Source: Centrapalus pauciflorus (lineage: Eukaryota; Streptophyta; Magnoliopsida; Asterales; Asteraceae). Taken from it: a DNA stretch of 64,000 nucleotides. Position 1 is the stretch's first letter, and each line of letters opens with the position of its first letter. The translations under genes were made by a program, and so were the position numbers. The stretch is taken from contig JAANYP010004790.1 in the NCBI GenBank assembly GCA_020465985.1, forward strand, positions 558,001-622,000, given 5' to 3'. The notes beneath the pieces are model-generated. The model searched no databases. It saw only the letters and a list, made by a program, of their open reading frames with translations, and was not told the origin of the DNA. Below are positions 62,986 through 64,000 of the stretch, piece after piece.

Positions 62986-63074
62986 AAAAATTTATGACAA
63001 TCATATATTGTAAATAGTAAATAAATATTACTATTTAGTAAATAAATATTGGTTTGCATTCCTTTAGTTATGAT

Positions 63075-63082
63075 TATAAATA
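63075..63082 (+). promoter_or_regulatory. TATA box of the second P450
   Basis: TATAAATA lies about 95 bp before the ATG. Homology with the first P450 promoter begins only near 63045, so the two genes share about 130 bp of proximal promoter. Confidence 0.65.
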
Positions 63083-63176
63083 TACCATGCAAAATGGTTC
63101 TTTTATCTCAACATTCCTCAGCTCGTATACCATTCAATTCCTTCTTTTTGTGTCATCTCTTATTCATCGACACAAT

Positions 63177-64000
63177 ATGTCGAGTTCCATTGAGCACGTT
63201 ACGATATACACATTGCCGTTGTTTCTTGGTGTCGTGTTCTTGGTCATTCGATGGTACGTCTCTGCATCACCGAAAGCCACTAGGATACTACCACCTTCTC
63301 CACCAAGGTTGCCGATTATTGGCAATCTTCATCAGCTAAGCAAAGGACTAATTCACCACTCCTTTTTATCTTTAGCCAGACTTTATGGTGACTCGTTCAT
63401 GCTCCTTTACATGGGCTCGCTACCAACATTGGTGGTGTCGTCCAGCGTAGCCGCTCAGGAAATCATGAAAAATAATGATATAACATTTGCAAGTCGGCCC
63501 TATAGACGAATGTTCGATAAGATCACTTTCAATCACAAGGAAATCACATTTGCTCCTTCTGGTGAATACTGGAGGCAAGCCAAAGGCATGTTAACCATCC
63601 AACTTCTGACTACGAAAAAGGTGAATACATTTGAAGGGTTGAGGGAAAAGATGATTGCCCAAAGCATAAGTAGAGTCACTCAATGCTACTTGTCTAACAA
63701 ACCTGTGAACTTAAGTGACCTTTTTAGCTCACTTGCAAATAACGTGACGTGTATGGCTACGTTTGGGAAGACGTATGAAGGAGAAATTAGTAGAGAACTT
63801 AAGAGGATTTTGAATGAGTTCATTCAGGCAGTTGGTACCATTTATTTTGAGGACACTATCCCTCAGCTTGCAGTGATTGATCGTCTAAGAGGTCTTGATG
63901 GTAATGTGAAGAGGGTTGGGGCAGATTTAGATAAGTTGTTGCAGGGCATTATTGATGAGACGATATTAAATATGAGGAATGATTCTAACCGTGTAGGCGA
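63177..64000 (+). CDS. Cytochrome P450, tandem paralogue, 5' part (runs off the window)
   Basis: Reading from the ATG at 63177 gives 274 codons without a stop to the window end. The protein is nearly identical to the first P450: membrane anchor, 'PPSPPRLPIIGN' hinge and helix C all present. By eye there are 15 base differences in 824, giving 9 changed residues: D6E, R-to-L and L-to-F in the 'ARRYGDSLML' region, Y-to-S in 'FAPYGEYW', S-to-T in 'LLSTKK', three in 'FIHAMGS' and V-to-G in 'LDVNV'. The Tyr lost before the helix-C Trp is usually conserved in plant P450s, so activity or substrate range may differ. The I-helix and haem loop lie outside the window, so it cannot be said whether the gene is complete. 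Confidence 0.94.
   Translation, partial: MSSSIEHVTIYTLPLFLGVVFLVIRWYVSASPKATRILPPSPPRLPIIGNLHQLSKGLIHHSFLSLARLYGDSFMLLYMGSLPTLVVSSSVAAQEIMKNNDITFASRPYRRMFDKITFNHKEITFAPSGEYWRQAKGMLTIQLLTTKKVNTFEGLREKMIAQSISRVTQCYLSNKPVNLSDLFSSLANNVTCMATFGKTYEGEISRELKRILNEFIQAVGTIYFEDTIPQLAVIDRLRGLDGNVKRVGADLDKLLQGIIDETILNMRNDSNRVG

Overview
The window is nuclear DNA of a flowering plant, most likely a eudicot. The evidence is GT-AG introns, very AT-rich intergenic sequence, plant-only gene families (a KRP cell-cycle inhibitor, a CYP71-clan P450) and dense plant transposons (Ty3/gypsy chromovirus, hAT, Mutator-like, PIF-like, Helitron). The P450 looks asterid-like, but the species cannot be fixed from sequence alone. 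I saw no rRNA, tRNA or CRISPR array.

Four host loci can be supported. (1) A BSD-domain protein on the + strand (960-5343), rebuilt from four exons to 174 residues; its two large introns are filled with repeats. (2) A KRP/ICK cyclin-dependent-kinase inhibitor on the - strand (19167-22757), rebuilt from three exons to 228 residues, with a 2.8 kb first intron. (3) A two-exon CYP71-clan P450 on the + strand (38998-40618, 512 residues), intact. (4) A near-identical second P450 (63177 to the window end), cut by the edge. The P450s are a tandem duplicate pair now 22.6 kb apart because transposons filled the gap.

The rest is mainly mobile DNA, much of it nested, and many insertions can be proved by target-site duplications (TSDs). 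Examples are a 3.2 kb hAT element (27470-30642, TSD CATATATG) inside an older, internally deleted hAT derivative (27282-31581); a 2.3 kb Mutator-like foldback (32238-34530, 10-bp TSD) holding a 647-bp hAT MITE (8-bp TSD); a Helitron (7124-7778) holding a 300-bp MULE MITE (9-bp TSD); and a complete but decayed Tekay/Del-type Ty3/gypsy element (47482-55549, TSD CTAAT) inside another Helitron. There is also a solo LTR (58317-60127, TSD GTGTG) and a truncated LTR on the minus strand (60766-61885).

The most interesting pattern is shared by these three divergent LTR families. Each carries gene-like splice signals: an acceptor, a 60-66 nt potential exon, then a consensus CAG|GTGAGT donor. Each also has a CpG-rich block upstream of that exon, and in the complete element a further good acceptor lies 6 bases before the gag ATG. 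This may be a conserved spliced leader built into the LTR. I did not find a clearly new multi-gene system.
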